Source of the DNA: Siphonodentalium dalli
Taxonomy: Eukaryota; Mollusca; Scaphopoda; Gadilida; Siphonodentaliidae
Assembly (NCBI GenBank): GCA_032622095.1
Contig: CP136069.1
Coordinates: forward strand, 89,518,618 to 89,582,617
DNA: 64,000 nt
Reading direction: 5' to 3'
The translations under genes and the position numbers were made by a program. Under the pieces are notes generated by a model. It saw only the letters and a program-made list of their open reading frames with translations, did no database searches and had not been told where the DNA came from. This document shows, one piece after another, positions 48,685-61,497 of the stretch (position 1 is the first letter of the stretch; each line of letters starts with the position of its first letter).

Positions 48685-51345
48685 TAGCTCAACTTTACTT
48701 TGTAAAGTTTGAGCTATTGCCACGGCTTTGTCGTCCGTGCGTGTGTGTGTGTGCGTGATGCGTCAACAATTTCCTTTAGCACGGGCTACAGGTCGTACCT
48801 TTGGTTGGATCATTATGAAATTTGTCATAGCTGTTGACATTGACATGTAGATGGGAACGAGTCATTTTGGGTTCATTCAGAAAAAAAACATGGCCACCAG
48901 TGGCCATCTTGGATTTCAATATTCAATCCATTAGCACGGGCTACAGGTCGTACTGTTCGTCTGATCATCATGAAATTTGTTTGTCATGGATGTTAATATT
49001 TACATGTAGATGGGAACGAGTAATTTTGGGGTCATTCGGTCCAAAAATATGGCCGCCGGCAGCCATCTTAGATTTACTCTTTGCATGACTAAATTCTTTG
49101 GCACGGCCTACAGGTCGTACCTTTGGTTGGATCATCATAAAATGTGTCATGGATGTTAACAATGACATGTAGATGGGAACATGGCCACCAGCAGCCATTT
49201 TGGATTTTACTCTTTGTATGACTAAATCCTTTAGCACGGGCTACAGGTCGTACCTTTAGTCTGATCATCATGAAATTTGTCATGGTCGTTGAAATTGGAA
49301 TGTAGATGGGAACGAGTCATTTTCGGGTCATTCTGACAAACAACATGGCTGCCAGCGGCCATCTTGGATTTCAAAATTCAATCCATTAGCACGGGCTACA
49401 GGTCGTACCTTTGGTCTGATCATCATGAAATTTGTCATGAATGTTAACATTGACATGTAGATGGGAACGAGTAATTTTGGGGTAATTCGGCCCAAAAACA
49501 TGGCCGCTAGCAGCCATCTTAGATTTACTCTTTGCATGACTAAATTCTTTGGCACAGCCTACAGGTCGTACCTTTGGTCGGATCATCATAAAATGTGTCA
49601 TGGATGTTAACAATGACATGTAGATGGGAACGAGTAATTTTGGGGTCATTCGGCAAAAAAACATGGCCACCAGCAGCCATTTTGGATTTTACTCTTTGTA
49701 TGACTAAATCCTTTAGCACAGGCTACAGGTCGTACCTTTAGTCTGATCATCATGAAATTTGTCATGGCTGTTGAAATTGGAATGTAGATGGGAACGAGTA
49801 ATTTTGGGGTCATTCGGACAAACAACATGGCCACCAGCGGCCATCTTGGATTTCAAAATTCAAGCCATTAGCACGGGCTACAGGTCGTACCTTTGGTCCA
49901 ATCTTTATGAAATTTGTCATGAATGTTGACATTGTCATGTAGATGGGAACGAGTTGTTTTGGGGTCATTCGGCAAAAAACATGGCCACCAGCCGCCATTT
50001 TGGATTTCAAATACAGGTCATACTGCTCATCTGATCATCATGAAATTTGTCATGGATGTTAATATTGACATGTAGATGGGAACGAATCATTTTGGGATCA
50101 TTCGGCCGAAAAAAATGGCCACCAGAAGCCATCTTGGATTTAGCTCGTTGCATGACTAAATCCTTTGGCGCGGCCTACAGGTCGTAGCTTTGGTCAGATC
50201 TTCATGAAATTTGTTACGGATGTTAACAATGACATGTAGATGGGAATTATTCATTTTGGAGTCATTTGGCAAAAAAACATGGCTGCCAGCAGCCATCTTG
50301 GATTTACTCTTTGCATGACTAAATCCTTTGACACAGGCTACAGGTCGTATAATTTATCAGATCATCATGAAATTTGTATTGGATGTTAATAATGACATGT
50401 AAATGGGAACGAGTCTTTTTGGGGTCATTTGGCAAAAAAACATGGCTGCCAGTGGCCATCTTAGATTTTACTCTTTGCATAACTAGGCCTTTCAACTTTC
50501 CACATTCCTAATCACTCCATTGACACATGAAATTATTCCCTTTCCAAGTTGAGCCATCTTGGATTTCAAAATTCAATCCATTAGCACGGGCTACAGGCCG
50601 TACTTTTCGTCTGATCGTCATGAAATTTGTCATGGATGTTAATATTGACATGTAGATGGGAACGAGTCATTTTGGGGTCATTCGGCCAAAAAAACATGGC
50701 CGCCAGCAGCCATCTTGGATTTTACTCTTTGTATGACTAAATTCATTAGCACGGGCTACAGGTCATACCTTTAGTCTGATCATCATAAAATTTGTCATGG
50801 CTGTTGAAATTGGAATGTAGATGGGAACGAGTCATTTTGGGGTCATTCGGACAAAAAACATGGCCGCCAGCAGCCAATTTGGATTTTACTCTTTGTATGA
50901 CTAAATCCTTTAGCACGGGCTACAGGTTGTACCTTTAGTCTGATCATCGTGAAATTTGTCATGAATGTTAATAATGACATGTAGATGGGAACGAGTCATT
51001 TTGGGGTCATTCGGCCAAAAAAAATGGCCGCCAGCAGCCATCTTGGATTTTACTCTTTGTATGACTAAATCCTTTAGCATGGGCTACAGGTCGTACCTTT
51101 AGTCTGATCGTCATAAAATTTGTCATTGATGTTAACGATGACATGTAGATGGGAACGACTCATTTTGGGGTCATTCGGCCGAAAACATGGCCGCCAGCAG
51201 CCATCTTGGATTTTACTTTTCTCTTCATGTCTATAAACTAGTATTAGACATTCAACTTTCCACATTCCTAATCGCTCCATTGACTGTAATACATTAAATT
51301 ATTCCCTTTCCAAGTTGAGCTACAGTGTCATTGACACTTTCATTT
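48685..51345. mobile_element. Hairpin-capped element carrying 15 internal tandem units (copy 1)
   Basis: The left cap (48685-48716) is a 32-nt hairpin made from TAGCTCAACTTTAC and GTAAAGTTTGAGCTA. The right cap is the hairpin AGTGTCATTGACACT (51324-51338), preceded by AAGTTGAGCT, the complement of AGCTCAACTT. Between them lie 15 units marked by 'acatgtagatggg' (first at 48843, last at 51141), mostly 134-166 bp apart. Each contains 'cgggctacaggtcgtac', 'tcatcatgaaatttgtcat' and 'atggccgccagcagccatc' or variants. There is no protein. The same architecture recurs at 55716. The superfamily is unknown to me. Confidence 0.7.
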
Positions 51346-51379
51346 CTCTTCTTGTAGGTTGGGGGGTCTTCGGGTATAT

Positions 51380-51735
51380 ATGGTTCATTATTCCGATGGT
51401 TAATTATTCTGAGGGTTCGATCATTATTCCGCTTTTCCATGAGGGTTCATAATTCCGACTATTTCAATATTCCGATAACTTCTATATGGCTTCGAATACT
51501 AGTAAATTCCCATGTCGCTGATAATTTGGGATCGGAATAATGAATCAAACAAAAATAACAGAAATAACCTAAATTACACACCATTTTACCACTTTGTATA
51601 CTATATAGGGATTAGCCATACTTAATAAATAATTAATTAGTTGAAAGTGTGATACACATGTAGAATTAATGTGTTAATGAATATGGTGCTTATGACCTCG
51701 GAATAATGGACTCTCAGAATAATTACCCCGGGTTC
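51380..51735. mobile_element. Inverted-repeat element with ATTATTCCG motifs
   Basis: GGTTAATTATTCTGAGGGTTC near 51397 has a match in inverse orientation at 51697-51731 (reverse complement GGTAATTATTCTGAGAGTCC), each followed inward by CATTATTCCG. 'ttattccg' is repeated several times in the left half. No target duplication was established. Confidence 0.5.
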
Positions 51736-52744
51736 CACTGGCAATACTCATGAGTCTCATATTAATGTCACTTAATTTACAAGTAAGAATTAAATTGGCG
51801 GTCGGTCAGGTAGTGTCATGGGGGTGTGTGATGGTCAGTTGAGTTATGTACCGCAATGTTTGTGAAACCCATTTTTTTTTACATTAGTGCCAGCTTGCAA
51901 ACGACGTCAAATTACGTATTTAGTAAGCAACGTCACGTCAATAAACATAAACACAGGATGACATGTGCTTTGTATGATTAGTTTATTTGTGAGAGCAACT
52001 TGCAAAGTGTTCATTGTGGGCTTACAATAATGACTAGGCCTAATCATTAACGATGTTCTCAAACTTTGTTAACTTACATTCATCAATTTACATTCATCAG
52101 GAGAGTGACAACTTACATGTACCTGTACTGAGAACGAGTTTTCGAAAAATGCAAGTAAATTACAACCCGGAAGTAAATGCAGACGGAAATGATTGACCAA
52201 GATTTCGCCGTATTTTCGTATCTATAAATACGTTGTCTGTTTTCGTCTTAAAACACCGGATAAATAAATCATGAATTCGAGAGTTAAATTTGTCTAAAAG
52301 TAATGCGAGTAACAAGTTATAAATTACGTATCATAGGCCTAATTGTAAAAGATATCCGCATAAATAACAGTAGGCTCTCGCCAACTGAATAGCACGCGGT
52401 CGAATATTGGGCCAGCTTTTCTATCGTTTCGGGTCCCGTGAACTCGGCCCAGTTCACATTTTGCGCTTTATCACAAACCGAAAGTAGACAAAGTAAAAGA
52501 TTGGGTGAACCGTGACTCTCAAAATAGGTTTTATATCGAAGCGATGTCGCATCTCAGCCAACCCAAAACAGTTTTATTTAGTGGTTTGTGACTTCTAGTA
52601 TTGACATTAGCACACTCGTGATTCGTTCCATTGTTATATTCGTTTGTTTATCACCCAAAAAAAGAATAAATGTCACATTATGTGATGGATTTATCCCCAA
52701 AAAAATAATAAACGTGATGGGTCACAATAAGTGTGATGGTGTGT
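51736..52744. other. Intron sequence without recognisable features
   Basis: Moderately AT-rich, with no spliceable in-phase exon and no repeat ends seen. Confidence 0.35.
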
Positions 52745-52751
52745 ATTTTTG

Positions 52752-52796
52752 CTCCAAATTAATAAACGTGCCGGCACGTTTATTTGGCACCTGAGA
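52752..52796. mobile_element. Isolated end of the 'ACTCTC' family
   Basis: AATAAACGTGCCGGCACGTT (palindromic) and then TATTTGGCACCTGAGAGT closely match the reverse of the start of the 22441 element. The rest of that element is not found nearby. Confidence 0.5.
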
Positions 52797-53106
52797 GTGC
52801 GGTTCTGAAACAACACTGCCTTCTACGTCCACCAAAGGATTATAGTGATAATAATAAGGCCAAACCTATCTTCTTATACTCACTTGTAGTAGGGTGCTCC
52901 AAAACATAGATGTCTCAAAGTTACATAATATTGCACTGCTTGAAGAGAAAGTACTTTATATATTCCTGTTGATGAAATATTTGGATCATTTTGATTCTCA
53001 ATTTATGACAATCACTCCAGGCATCTTCCTTGTTCATGAATTATTTTTGTCTCTGATATTGCACAAATACTGTCATGTTTACAGTTAATATATCTCACTC
53101 TTTCAG

Positions 53107-53175
53107 GAATTTGCCAAACCCAGATAACTTAGAGATGGACAGTGTTATGAATTCAATAACAAATATTATCAACAG
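53107..53175 (+). CDS. Exon 5 of the split gene
   Basis: The acceptor is tatctcactctttcag and the donor AACAG|GTGAGTAT. With one base completing a Gln codon it reads NLPNPDNLEMDSVMNSITN then IIN plus two bases. It joins in phase to the exons at 47318 and 55123. The NLPNP stretch marks a turn between the helical segments coded by neighbouring exons. Confidence 0.62.
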
Positions 53176-53221
53176 GTGAGTATATTGAAGCAGTTAGTGA
53201 TGGGAGCTGCACTAGTGCAGC

Positions 53222-53447
53222 ATTAAAGACCCTGTGCCAGTGCATTCTCTTATATATGTGAGTCTGCCATAGGGAGCCTCACATGTATAAGAGAATGCAC
53301 TGGCTTACATGGTCGAGGTAAATATTGTTAGGCCAATGCATTCTCTTATATATGCGAGGCACCCTATGGGTGACTCGCATATATAAGAGAATGCATTGGC
53401 ACAGGATTTCACAAAATTACAGGAAGCTCCAGTCATGATAGGGTTGA
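53222..53447. mobile_element. Twin-hairpin MITE-like element
   Basis: Two successive hairpins share the arm sequence TGCATTCTCTTATATATG: 53237-53303 and 53332-53400. The second has perfect 27-bp arms (GCCAATGCATTCTCTTATAT, then ATGCGAG) around a 15-nt loop. The right end 'caggaagctccagtcatga' matches 30169 and the complement of the left end at 47664. It lies 46 bp after an exon. Confidence 0.7.
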
Positions 53448-54149
53448 AGCATTTAGTGATGGGACATACGGAATATTTAAGTGTGCTGTTGTCTAATGCC
53501 ACCACCTTGACTTCCCAGAGTTATACCAAATTCAGTTTTATCACAAGGTTTAATTTAGTTTATTATTATGATCATAAACTTTCTTCTAAAAGTCCCATAC
53601 TAAATCATACTAAAAAGGTGTTGATAAATCACGATATCTACAGATATCTACTGGATTTTCCTTTAAATAGGAATGATGAGTTAATAACAAGCTCACACTC
53701 AGTAAGTTATTTCAGCCCTAATTATTGACTCGATAACATTTAATAAGTAGATCATATAATAAAACACTTATTGCATTGTTTCAAGGTAGAAATGAGGATT
53801 TGTCAACCTCGAAACAATGCAATAAATGTATAATATCAAGTTAAAAGTTATAAAAAGCCATCTTTATGCCCATAATTCCTTATTAGAACTCAACACCCCC
53901 TTCCTGCAAATATTGCATTTTTATGTGTACCCATTCCATGGATGGTACACATAATGCCGACTACTGGATCAACCATCTATTGTTCGCCTGTCTGTCGAGC
54001 CGTGCATCCGTCTGTGGGGGCATCCATACATCTGTCTTATGTCTGTTCATGTCACAACTTGAACAATATAGCTCTGATCTGAATGTAATTTGGTATATTC
54101 ACTACTATGAGGAAATTCAATAGAGGGTTCAATCGTTTTGCTCGGATTT

Positions 54150-54340
54150 ACCATTAGAGTTATTCTTATTTGTTTAACTGGAATTGCTGGTTTTTTGGTC
54201 CGTCCGATGTCTGTTCAGGTCATAACTTGAACAGTAATGCTCGGATCTCAATGAAATTGGGTATGGATGTTCACTACTATGAGGACATTCAATGGCATGT
54301 TCAATCATTTTGTTTAGGTTTTTCCTTCTATAGTTAGTCA
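54150..54340. repeat. Dispersed repeat fragment with internal duplication
   Basis: 'gtctgttcatgtcacaactt' / 'gtctgttcaggtcataactt' and 'aggacattcaatg' versus 'aggaaattcaata' show two diverged copies about 170 bp apart (from 54036 and 54211). Confidence 0.4.
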
Positions 54341-54393
54341 TATTTGTTATGCCCCCGATCTCCGATGGAGATTTGGGGGTATATAGTGGAGCC

Positions 54394-54479
54394 CTCCGTC
54401 CGTCCGTCCTTCCGTCCGTCCTTCCGTCCGTCCTTCCGTCCGTCCTTCCGTCCGTCCTTCTGTCCGTCCTTCCGTCCGT
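54394..54479. repeat. (TTCCGTCCGTCC)n microsatellite
   Basis: About seven 12-bp units with one or two changes. The apparent Leu-Pro-Ser-Val repeat protein that can be read through it is an artefact of the repeat. Confidence 0.9.
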
Positions 54480-54808
54480 ACGAACGTTTCAACTCATAAC
54501 TTTGGTTTCGCTAACTCAATTCAGTAGATCTTTGGTATGCTAATAGACCAGCCGGGGGGACAAGATTTCCCCATAACTGCGGTTTCGTCCGCCCATTTTT
54601 TCCAGAGTTACGCCCCTTTTTGGACTTAGAAAATTGTCGACCCGTACGAACGTTTCAACTCATAACTTTGGTTTCGCTAACTCAATTCAGTTGATCTTTG
54701 GTATGCTAATAGACCAGCTGGGGGGACAAGATTTCCCCATAGCCGTGGTTTCGTCCGCCCATTTTTTCCAGAGTTATGCCCCTTTTTGGACTTAGAAAAT
54801 TCAGGTTT
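54477..54808. repeat. Two direct copies, 166-bp period
   Basis: 'cgtacgaacgtttcaactc' begins at 54477 and 54643. The copies are nearly identical through 'ctttttggacttagaaaatt'. Confidence 0.85.
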
Positions 54809-55122
54809 TCTGCTACTTTTTTTGGTTTCCAGATGATAACTTGATTTTGGATTGTTTACTCATGAATAACATAACTTTACAAAGTGCCATTTAATAAGCA
54901 TTTGTACAAAAATAAGAAAAATCCTCTCTGATTGTACAGTCGGGGGCGTTACCTCCGCCCAGCGGTGCACTTGTTTATCTGAAAATGCTGATATTTTTGC
55001 ATCTGAGTTTATCAGTCATAGGTAATAGGTATGCTCACACTAGGCGGTATGCCACAAGGGGGTATGCACCGGACGACAGTCCATTTCTTGTTAATTTTAA
55101 TATAGCTTTATTATTCATTCAG

Positions 55123-55194
55123 GAATTCAGAAGAGACTGAAGCATGGGAAGATATGAAAGATGATTTTCAGAAGGAGGCCGAAATGAGCAGAAG
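55123..55194 (+). CDS. Exon 6 of the split gene (last one seen)
   Basis: The acceptor is tttattattcattcag and the donor AGAAG|GTAATTTA. After one base completing an Arg codon it reads NSEETEAWEDMKDDFQKEA then EMSR plus two bases. It is highly charged and helix-forming, with the gene's clearest aromatic residue, a Trp. No phase-compatible continuation was found between 55195 and 64000, which is mostly repeats. Confidence 0.6.
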
Positions 55195-55715
55195 GTAATT
55201 TATATTCTGATGTATCGCCGATGCATTCTTGTAAATATGTGGAAAAATAATTTCAGTTTGCCATTATGTTACCTTTAAAAAATGAAAAAGCTATTAGAGA
55301 TACCGAAGGCGTTGGTGGTAGGTATTGCTGTTAAAATAGTTACATTTGTTAAAACCGCCATAAACAGAAAGATTATCAAAATATAGACAGATATTGTTAT
55401 AACAATCATAAATATTGCGCAAATGTCATGTTATTGTCAAGATTATATGCTGTGTTATGTAAACAAAAGAGACATTATGTTAGAGAATGTTTGTATATAA
55501 ACAAACACTCCGAATCAGCTGAAATCCGACGAAGATTAAATTCATGGCGGCTTGCACAGCAGTCTCATTCAAATTGTCTTTATTTTGCAAAGAGATAAAA
55601 TTTTATTATTCGTGTTAGAATTTTCTCCTAAAATATATAATTACGACACACACAAAATAAGGATTTTATTATGATTATATTGTAAATTGTACGTAGTAAA
55701 TTGCATGTGCATTTT

Positions 55716-57781
55716 TAGCTCAACTTTACTTTGTAAAGTTTGAGCTATTGCCATGGCTTGGTATCCGTCGTCCGTGTGTTGGTGTGTGTGTGCGTGACTC
55801 GTCAACAATTTCCTTTAGCACGGGCTACAGGTCGTACCTTTGGTCGGATCATTATGAAATTTGTCATGGCTATTGATGAGTCATTTTGGGGTCATTCGGC
55901 AAAAAAACATGGCCGACAGCGGCCATCTTGGATTTAAAAATTCAATCCATTAGCACGGGCTACAGGTCGTACTGTTCATCTGATCATCATGAAATTTGTC
56001 ACGGATGTTAATATTGACATGTAGATGGGAACGAGTCATTTTGGGGGGGTCGTTTGGCCAAAAAACATGGCCGCCAGCAGCCATCTTGGATTTTACTCTT
56101 TGCATGACTAAATTCTTTGGCACGGGCTACAGGTCGTAGCTTTGGTCGGAACTTCATGAAATTTGTCATGGATGTTAACAATGACATGTAGATGGGAACA
56201 AGTCATTTTGGGGTTATTCGGCCAAAAAACATGGCCGCCAGCAGCCATCTTGAATTTTACTCTTTGCATGACTAAATCCTTTGGCACAGTCTACAGGTCG
56301 TACCTTTAGTTAGATCTTCATGAAATTTGTCATGGATGTTAACAATGACATGTAGATGTGAACGAGTCATTTTGGGGTCATTTGGCAAAAAAATATGGCC
56401 ACCAGCAGCCATCTTGGATTTCAAAATTCAATCCATTAGCACGGGCTACAGGTCGTACTCTTCATCTGATCATCATGAAATTGTCATGGATGTTAATATT
56501 GACATGTAGATGGGAACGAGTCATTTTGGGGTCATTCGGCCAAAAAACATGGCCGCCAGCAGCCATCTTGGATTTTACTCTTTGCATGACTAAATTCTTT
56601 GGCACGGGCTACAGGTTGTTGCTTTGGTCGGATCTTCATGAAATTTGTCATGGATGTTAACAATGATATGTTGATGGGAAAGAGTCATTTTGGGGTCCTT
56701 TCGGCCAAAAAACATGGCCGCCAGCAGCCATCTTGAATTTTACTCTTTGCTTGACTAAATCCTTTGGCACGGGCTACAGGTTGTATCTTTGGTTGGATCT
56801 TCATGAAATTTGTCATGGATGTTAACAATGACATGTAGATGGGAACGAGTCATTTTGGGGTCATTCATCATAAAAACATGGCCGCGAGCAGCCATCTTGG
56901 ATTTCAAAATTCAATCCATTAGCACGGGCTACAGGTCGTACTGTTCATCATGAAATTTGTCATGGATGTTAATATTGACATGTAAATGGGAACGAGTCAT
57001 TTTGGGGTCATTCGGCCAAAAAACATGGCCGCCAGCAGCCATCTTGAATTTTACTCTTTGCATGACTAAATTCTTCGGCACAGGCTGTCGGATCTTCCTG
57101 AAATTTGTCATGGATGTTAACAATGACAGGTAGATGGGAAACGAGTCATTTTGGGGTCATTCAGCCAAAAAACATGGCCGCCAGCAGCCATCTTGAATTT
57201 TACTCTTTGCATGACTAAATTCTTCGGCACGGGCTACAGGTCGTACCTTTGGTCGATTCTTCATGAAATTTGTGATGAATGTTAACAATGACATGTAGAT
57301 GGGAACGAGTCATTTTGGGGTCATTTGGCAAAAAAACATGGCCGCCACATCTTGGATTTCAAAATTCAATCCATTAGCACGGGCTACAGGTCGTACTGTT
57401 CATCTGATCATCATGAAATTTGTCATGGATGTTAACAATGACATGTAGATGGGAACGAGGCATTTTGGGGTCATTCGGCCAAAAAACATGGCCGCCAGCA
57501 GCCATCTTGGATTTTACTCTTTACATGACTAAATCCTTTGACACAGGCTACAGGTCGTATCTTTTGTCGGATCATCATGAAATTTGTGATGGATGTTAAC
57601 ATTGACATGTAAATGGGAACGAGTCTTTTTGGGGTCATTCGGCCAAAAAACATGGCTGCCAGCGGCCATATTGGATTTTACTAGGCCTTTCAAATTTCCA
57701 CATTCCTAATCACTCCATTGACTGTAACACATGAAATTATTCCCTTTCCAAGTTGAGTTACAGTGTCATTGGCACTTTCAT
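55716..57781. mobile_element. Hairpin-capped element carrying about 11 internal tandem units (copy 2)
   Basis: The left hairpin (55716-55747) is identical to that at 48685. The right end is 'aagttgagttacagtgtca' with the hairpin AGTGTCATTGGCACT (57762-57776, one change). Internal units marked by 'acatgtagatggg' and variants lie near 56018, 56183, 56347, 56504, 56667, 56831, 56979, 57124, 57290, 57440 and 57604, with a truncated first unit near 55870. It begins about 520 bp after the last exon seen. Confidence 0.7.
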
Positions 57782-58811
57782 TAAAATAACATATTTAATT
57801 ACGTCACACACCAAATTTTTACTAGGATTGTACGGTAAATTGTATGTAGTAAATTACACGTGCATTACTAAATAAGGAGATGATGTAATAGTATGTCATC
57901 TCAATACCATTACACAGAACAGATAGCTTGTTTATCATTATATCATTTCTTTCTCGTTTATTATACATTTTTGTTTCTACCTCGTGATTGCCTTTTGAGT
58001 TTATGATAAATCCTGTGACTGAGAAATCATGTATAGCGCAGTTTGCTCCTGAACCAGCTTGACAGAGGTTTAAACATTGTGTTCTGTTATTGTTCGAACA
58101 CATGATTGTTGTTGTTTACTCAGAGGATTCTAGAAGTTTTTCGGAAATCTACGGATAACTTTGACTCTCTAATGATAAACAAACAACTGCTTTTCGCAAA
58201 AATATAACAAAAATTAACTGCATTATAGTCAATATTACATTCATTAAGCCAAATAAAATAGTACCTTTGTTTCCGGTAAAGGAGGGCAAAATATTAGGGT
58301 AGGGAGGGGGGTAAACCTCTTTTTTTTCTCTTTTTAAAACAAATTCCCATAACGCACAAGGTAATAACAGCCCTTAATGTATTGTAGATACAGATATACT
58401 ATGTAATAATGTATATAGTCTATCTAGATAAAATATATATAATGAACTTGTAAGGTACTTTATTTTATATTCTTTTATTTAAGTTTTTATTTATCATATG
58501 GCCTGGCAATAACAGGAATCAGGCTGTACATATCTCACATATAGGAGTGGCTGTCATGAATCTTTTGTCTTAGGGAAGCTTTCACCACACCACTACCTTT
58601 CCCCACATTGGACACAAAAATACTAAGTCAATACCTCCAAAAACTGATATAGACTTTATTCTAGTAGTTGAAATTATTATTTACAAATTATAGTCAGGAC
58701 AATTATATATGATTGATTCTTGGTATAATTTAGTACATGCATGTAGAATTAAACAGTTATTCCATAATAACATGTTGCTTTAAAGCATGAGTTCCCTGTA
58801 TGTGAACAATT
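57782..58811. other. Sequence without recognisable features
   Basis: AT-rich, with no in-phase exon for the split gene and no repeat ends seen. Confidence 0.35.
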
Positions 58812-61497
58812 TTTCCGCCAAGGAGAAGCCCTTCAACTGAACTATATGGATTATTATCCTCGGCCTTGTGTTATCAGGAGGGTTAAAATTTATTGTCCGT
58901 TTATTGCCTACTCCGGTCAATCAGCGCTCGGATTAGCCCACGCATGAATGCGTCCCGTGCAAATCCCGCGCTCTAACAATTCAATTGGAATCGACAAAAT
59001 CACGTTGAGAACTTCACCATTGATGGCCATTTTGACAATGACTACAGACGCACATCGTTTACTTGTAGCAAACCTATATTGCATTATTGTGCAACATATA
59101 CGGTGGCATGAATCGTCCGATTTCGGAGTCCACGTGGTACGGTATGCGAAGTCTCCCTAATTTCGTGCTAACTCTATTTCATGAAGCCGACTTCTCGCTA
59201 CGTTCATTTCATGTACACTACCTCATCGTATATGCAACAGCTCTGTTAATGCGCAGAAAGTTGGCCAGGACAGAAATGTCTCCTTTGACGATAATTTACA
59301 TGTATTCATAAACAAGATAGAACTTGTAATCCAATGAAATTTCTTTTGCCTCAACTAATTGTAAGTTGAAGTTGAGCGACTGGAACTTAACCAACATTTG
59401 GATAATGATTATCACAGAACATCATTGTACATATACAACATGTCGTTATAATTAATTGTGCTTACCGATTAATATTTATTAATCTTAGCTAGCCCGAATG
59501 TATTACTATTAACATGAGGGCTCGTATTTGGATACTTGGAACGTCGCGAACGTTACATCGACTTCAAGATATTTATTTGAAATTTTGACCCTGTTCTTGC
59601 GATTCCATTTTCTTTCCCTCATTGTATCATCGGAACAATCGTTAGAAACAATGAGATTATGTTTGTTATAACATATAGTATTATATGGCCTGTGTTCAAA
59701 TAATGCTGTGTCTCTTGAATAGTCTCGTTCTTTACATGCCTGTCCAGTATTACTGACAGTGTCCGGTTGCTCCGAATCGTGCAACTGGTTTGATTGGGGA
59801 CTAGGATTATCTGACACAAGATTGGGCACCAAGGATTTTCATTTCAAGTTGAGCTGTTCCCATTGTTGAATGGCGATCTCCATCAATTCATACCGGTACT
59901 CTGTCGTTATTTCGGCGACAATTGTGTCTGTTTCTTTGCAATCACTCAATGTATTTTGCTGAATGGGCTTGCCATGACTACACAGATATGCAAGTGCAGT
60001 AGCCTAAACCTTCAGCTATACAGAAAACAGTTACAGGAAATGCATTTATATTGCGCAGGGCCGCTGCCACTATAATTTCCATCAGAGACCAACACATGGC
60101 TCTTTTCCTTCTATTGCCTCATATCCAATTGTTTATCGGGCAAATAACAGAAAGGACAGCTTTTGTATTGTCACACATTTAAAGTGCAGTTACATGAACA
60201 GCGTTTATATTTATATTGCGCACGACCACTGCAGGCCTGCGTATTGGAGGTGAACGACGGTTCGGTTCACCTGGAGGTGGTGAAATCTAGGTCGCGTCAA
60301 AGTTGTATGTGGCTCTCGTGATACTGAATATAACAGGTTGTGTAACCTATGGGTACCTAAGCACAACCAGACAACCGACAAATACGTTACGGCTTACGAT
60401 TTATTTTGCATTCGGCAGGGACCAGCCGAGAGGGCGACGTGTGCGAAGAAGTCTCCCTATTATTGCTCACTTCGCCCTAATTTTGCAGCCAGGCGAAGTT
60501 TAAGTCGCCCTGAAATTTCCGAAGATCACCTAAGAAAATCGGCAAAATATTCACCCACTATTTACTGCCAACATTGATTGAACCCAGTTATCCATTGACA
60601 CTGTCATAGATAACTCCATAGTTACTATTAACAGCTGTATTAATCCGATTTGGGAGCACATTCACACCTGAGTGTTGATTGCAGACAGCTGTGAATACAT
60701 CGTCAGGTGTCCAGTGACTTGTTATTTTGAGATTATCACACCTGAAGATTACAACTCTACACCTTATATCAGATCATCACCCCTTTGTTAAATTATGTAA
60801 AGGCCAGATTAGCTTTGAAAACAAATTCATTTTTGCAACATAGTAATATCTGTACCTATGTTAGGGACTTTTAATGAGTGAAAATGTTCAAGATTTCTAT
60901 CGTTTTTTTCGTATTCATAAGCATTTGTCAAATTTTTATTTCTTTTTCTATTCATAAGCGGTCGTAATTCTTAGTTCTTTTTGTATTCATAAGCGGTTGT
61001 AAAAATGCCGTTCTTTCAAAACCATTCTCTCACAATTAAATTTGGACATTATTCATAGTTATTAGTGTGATGATTTGAACATAAAGCTTCCACATTTGAA
61101 CTATTGTTTCCCCATTTTAATTTAAATATTACATATCTCCTATTTTCTTTATATAGCCTTTTATAGGCGACTACAGTGCGGGCGGATTTCATATGAATTT
61201 TCAATTTTGCCAACGCATTTCGCCCTGGAAATCTCCCACTTCGCCCTATTCTTGTGACTTCGCCCTGAAAATCAGGCCTAGGCTGGTCCCTGGCATTCGG
61301 CAGGCCTGCCAGTGCCAATTTCAAAAGTCCAAAACATGGCTCTTCTCCTTCTATTACTACATATCCATATGATTATCTGGTAAATAGAGAACCTAAATGA
61401 ATAACACAAATGAAAGCATTTGTATCATCACACATATAAAGCGCCGTTCCGCAAGAAGCCTTTATATTGTGCATGACCACTGCCCAGTACCAGTGAC

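Larger units (their letters stand above)
54347..54951. mobile_element. Inverted-end element starting TTATGCCCCCGA
   Basis: The left end TTATGCCCCCGA and the right end TCGGGGGCGTTA (54940-54951) are inverted with two mismatches. Inside are a CCGTCC microsatellite and a 166-bp direct duplication. There is no protein. It lies in the intron before the last exon seen. Confidence 0.5.
21115..55194 (+). other. Split gene of unknown function, at least six coding exons, 3' end outside the window
   Basis: Short exons at 21115-21211, 36315-36373, 38329-38395, 47318-47399, 53107-53175 and 55123-55194 have AG acceptors with pyrimidine tracts and GT donors, mostly GTAAGT or GTGAGT. Their reading phases join without a stop: 97+59+67+82+69+72 nt gives 148 codons and two bases. 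The product is rich in Glu, Asp, Lys, Met and Ser, with no signal peptide or membrane segment, and its pattern suits amphipathic helices or a coiled coil. I do not recognise the family. The last exon ends in mid-codon at a donor, so the gene continues to the right, probably past 64000. Introns of 0.2-15 kb are filled with mobile elements. Confidence 0.6.

Noticed and set aside
54349-54543. Leu-Pro-Ser-Val repeat protein
   Set aside because: It is a translation of the CCGTCC microsatellite.
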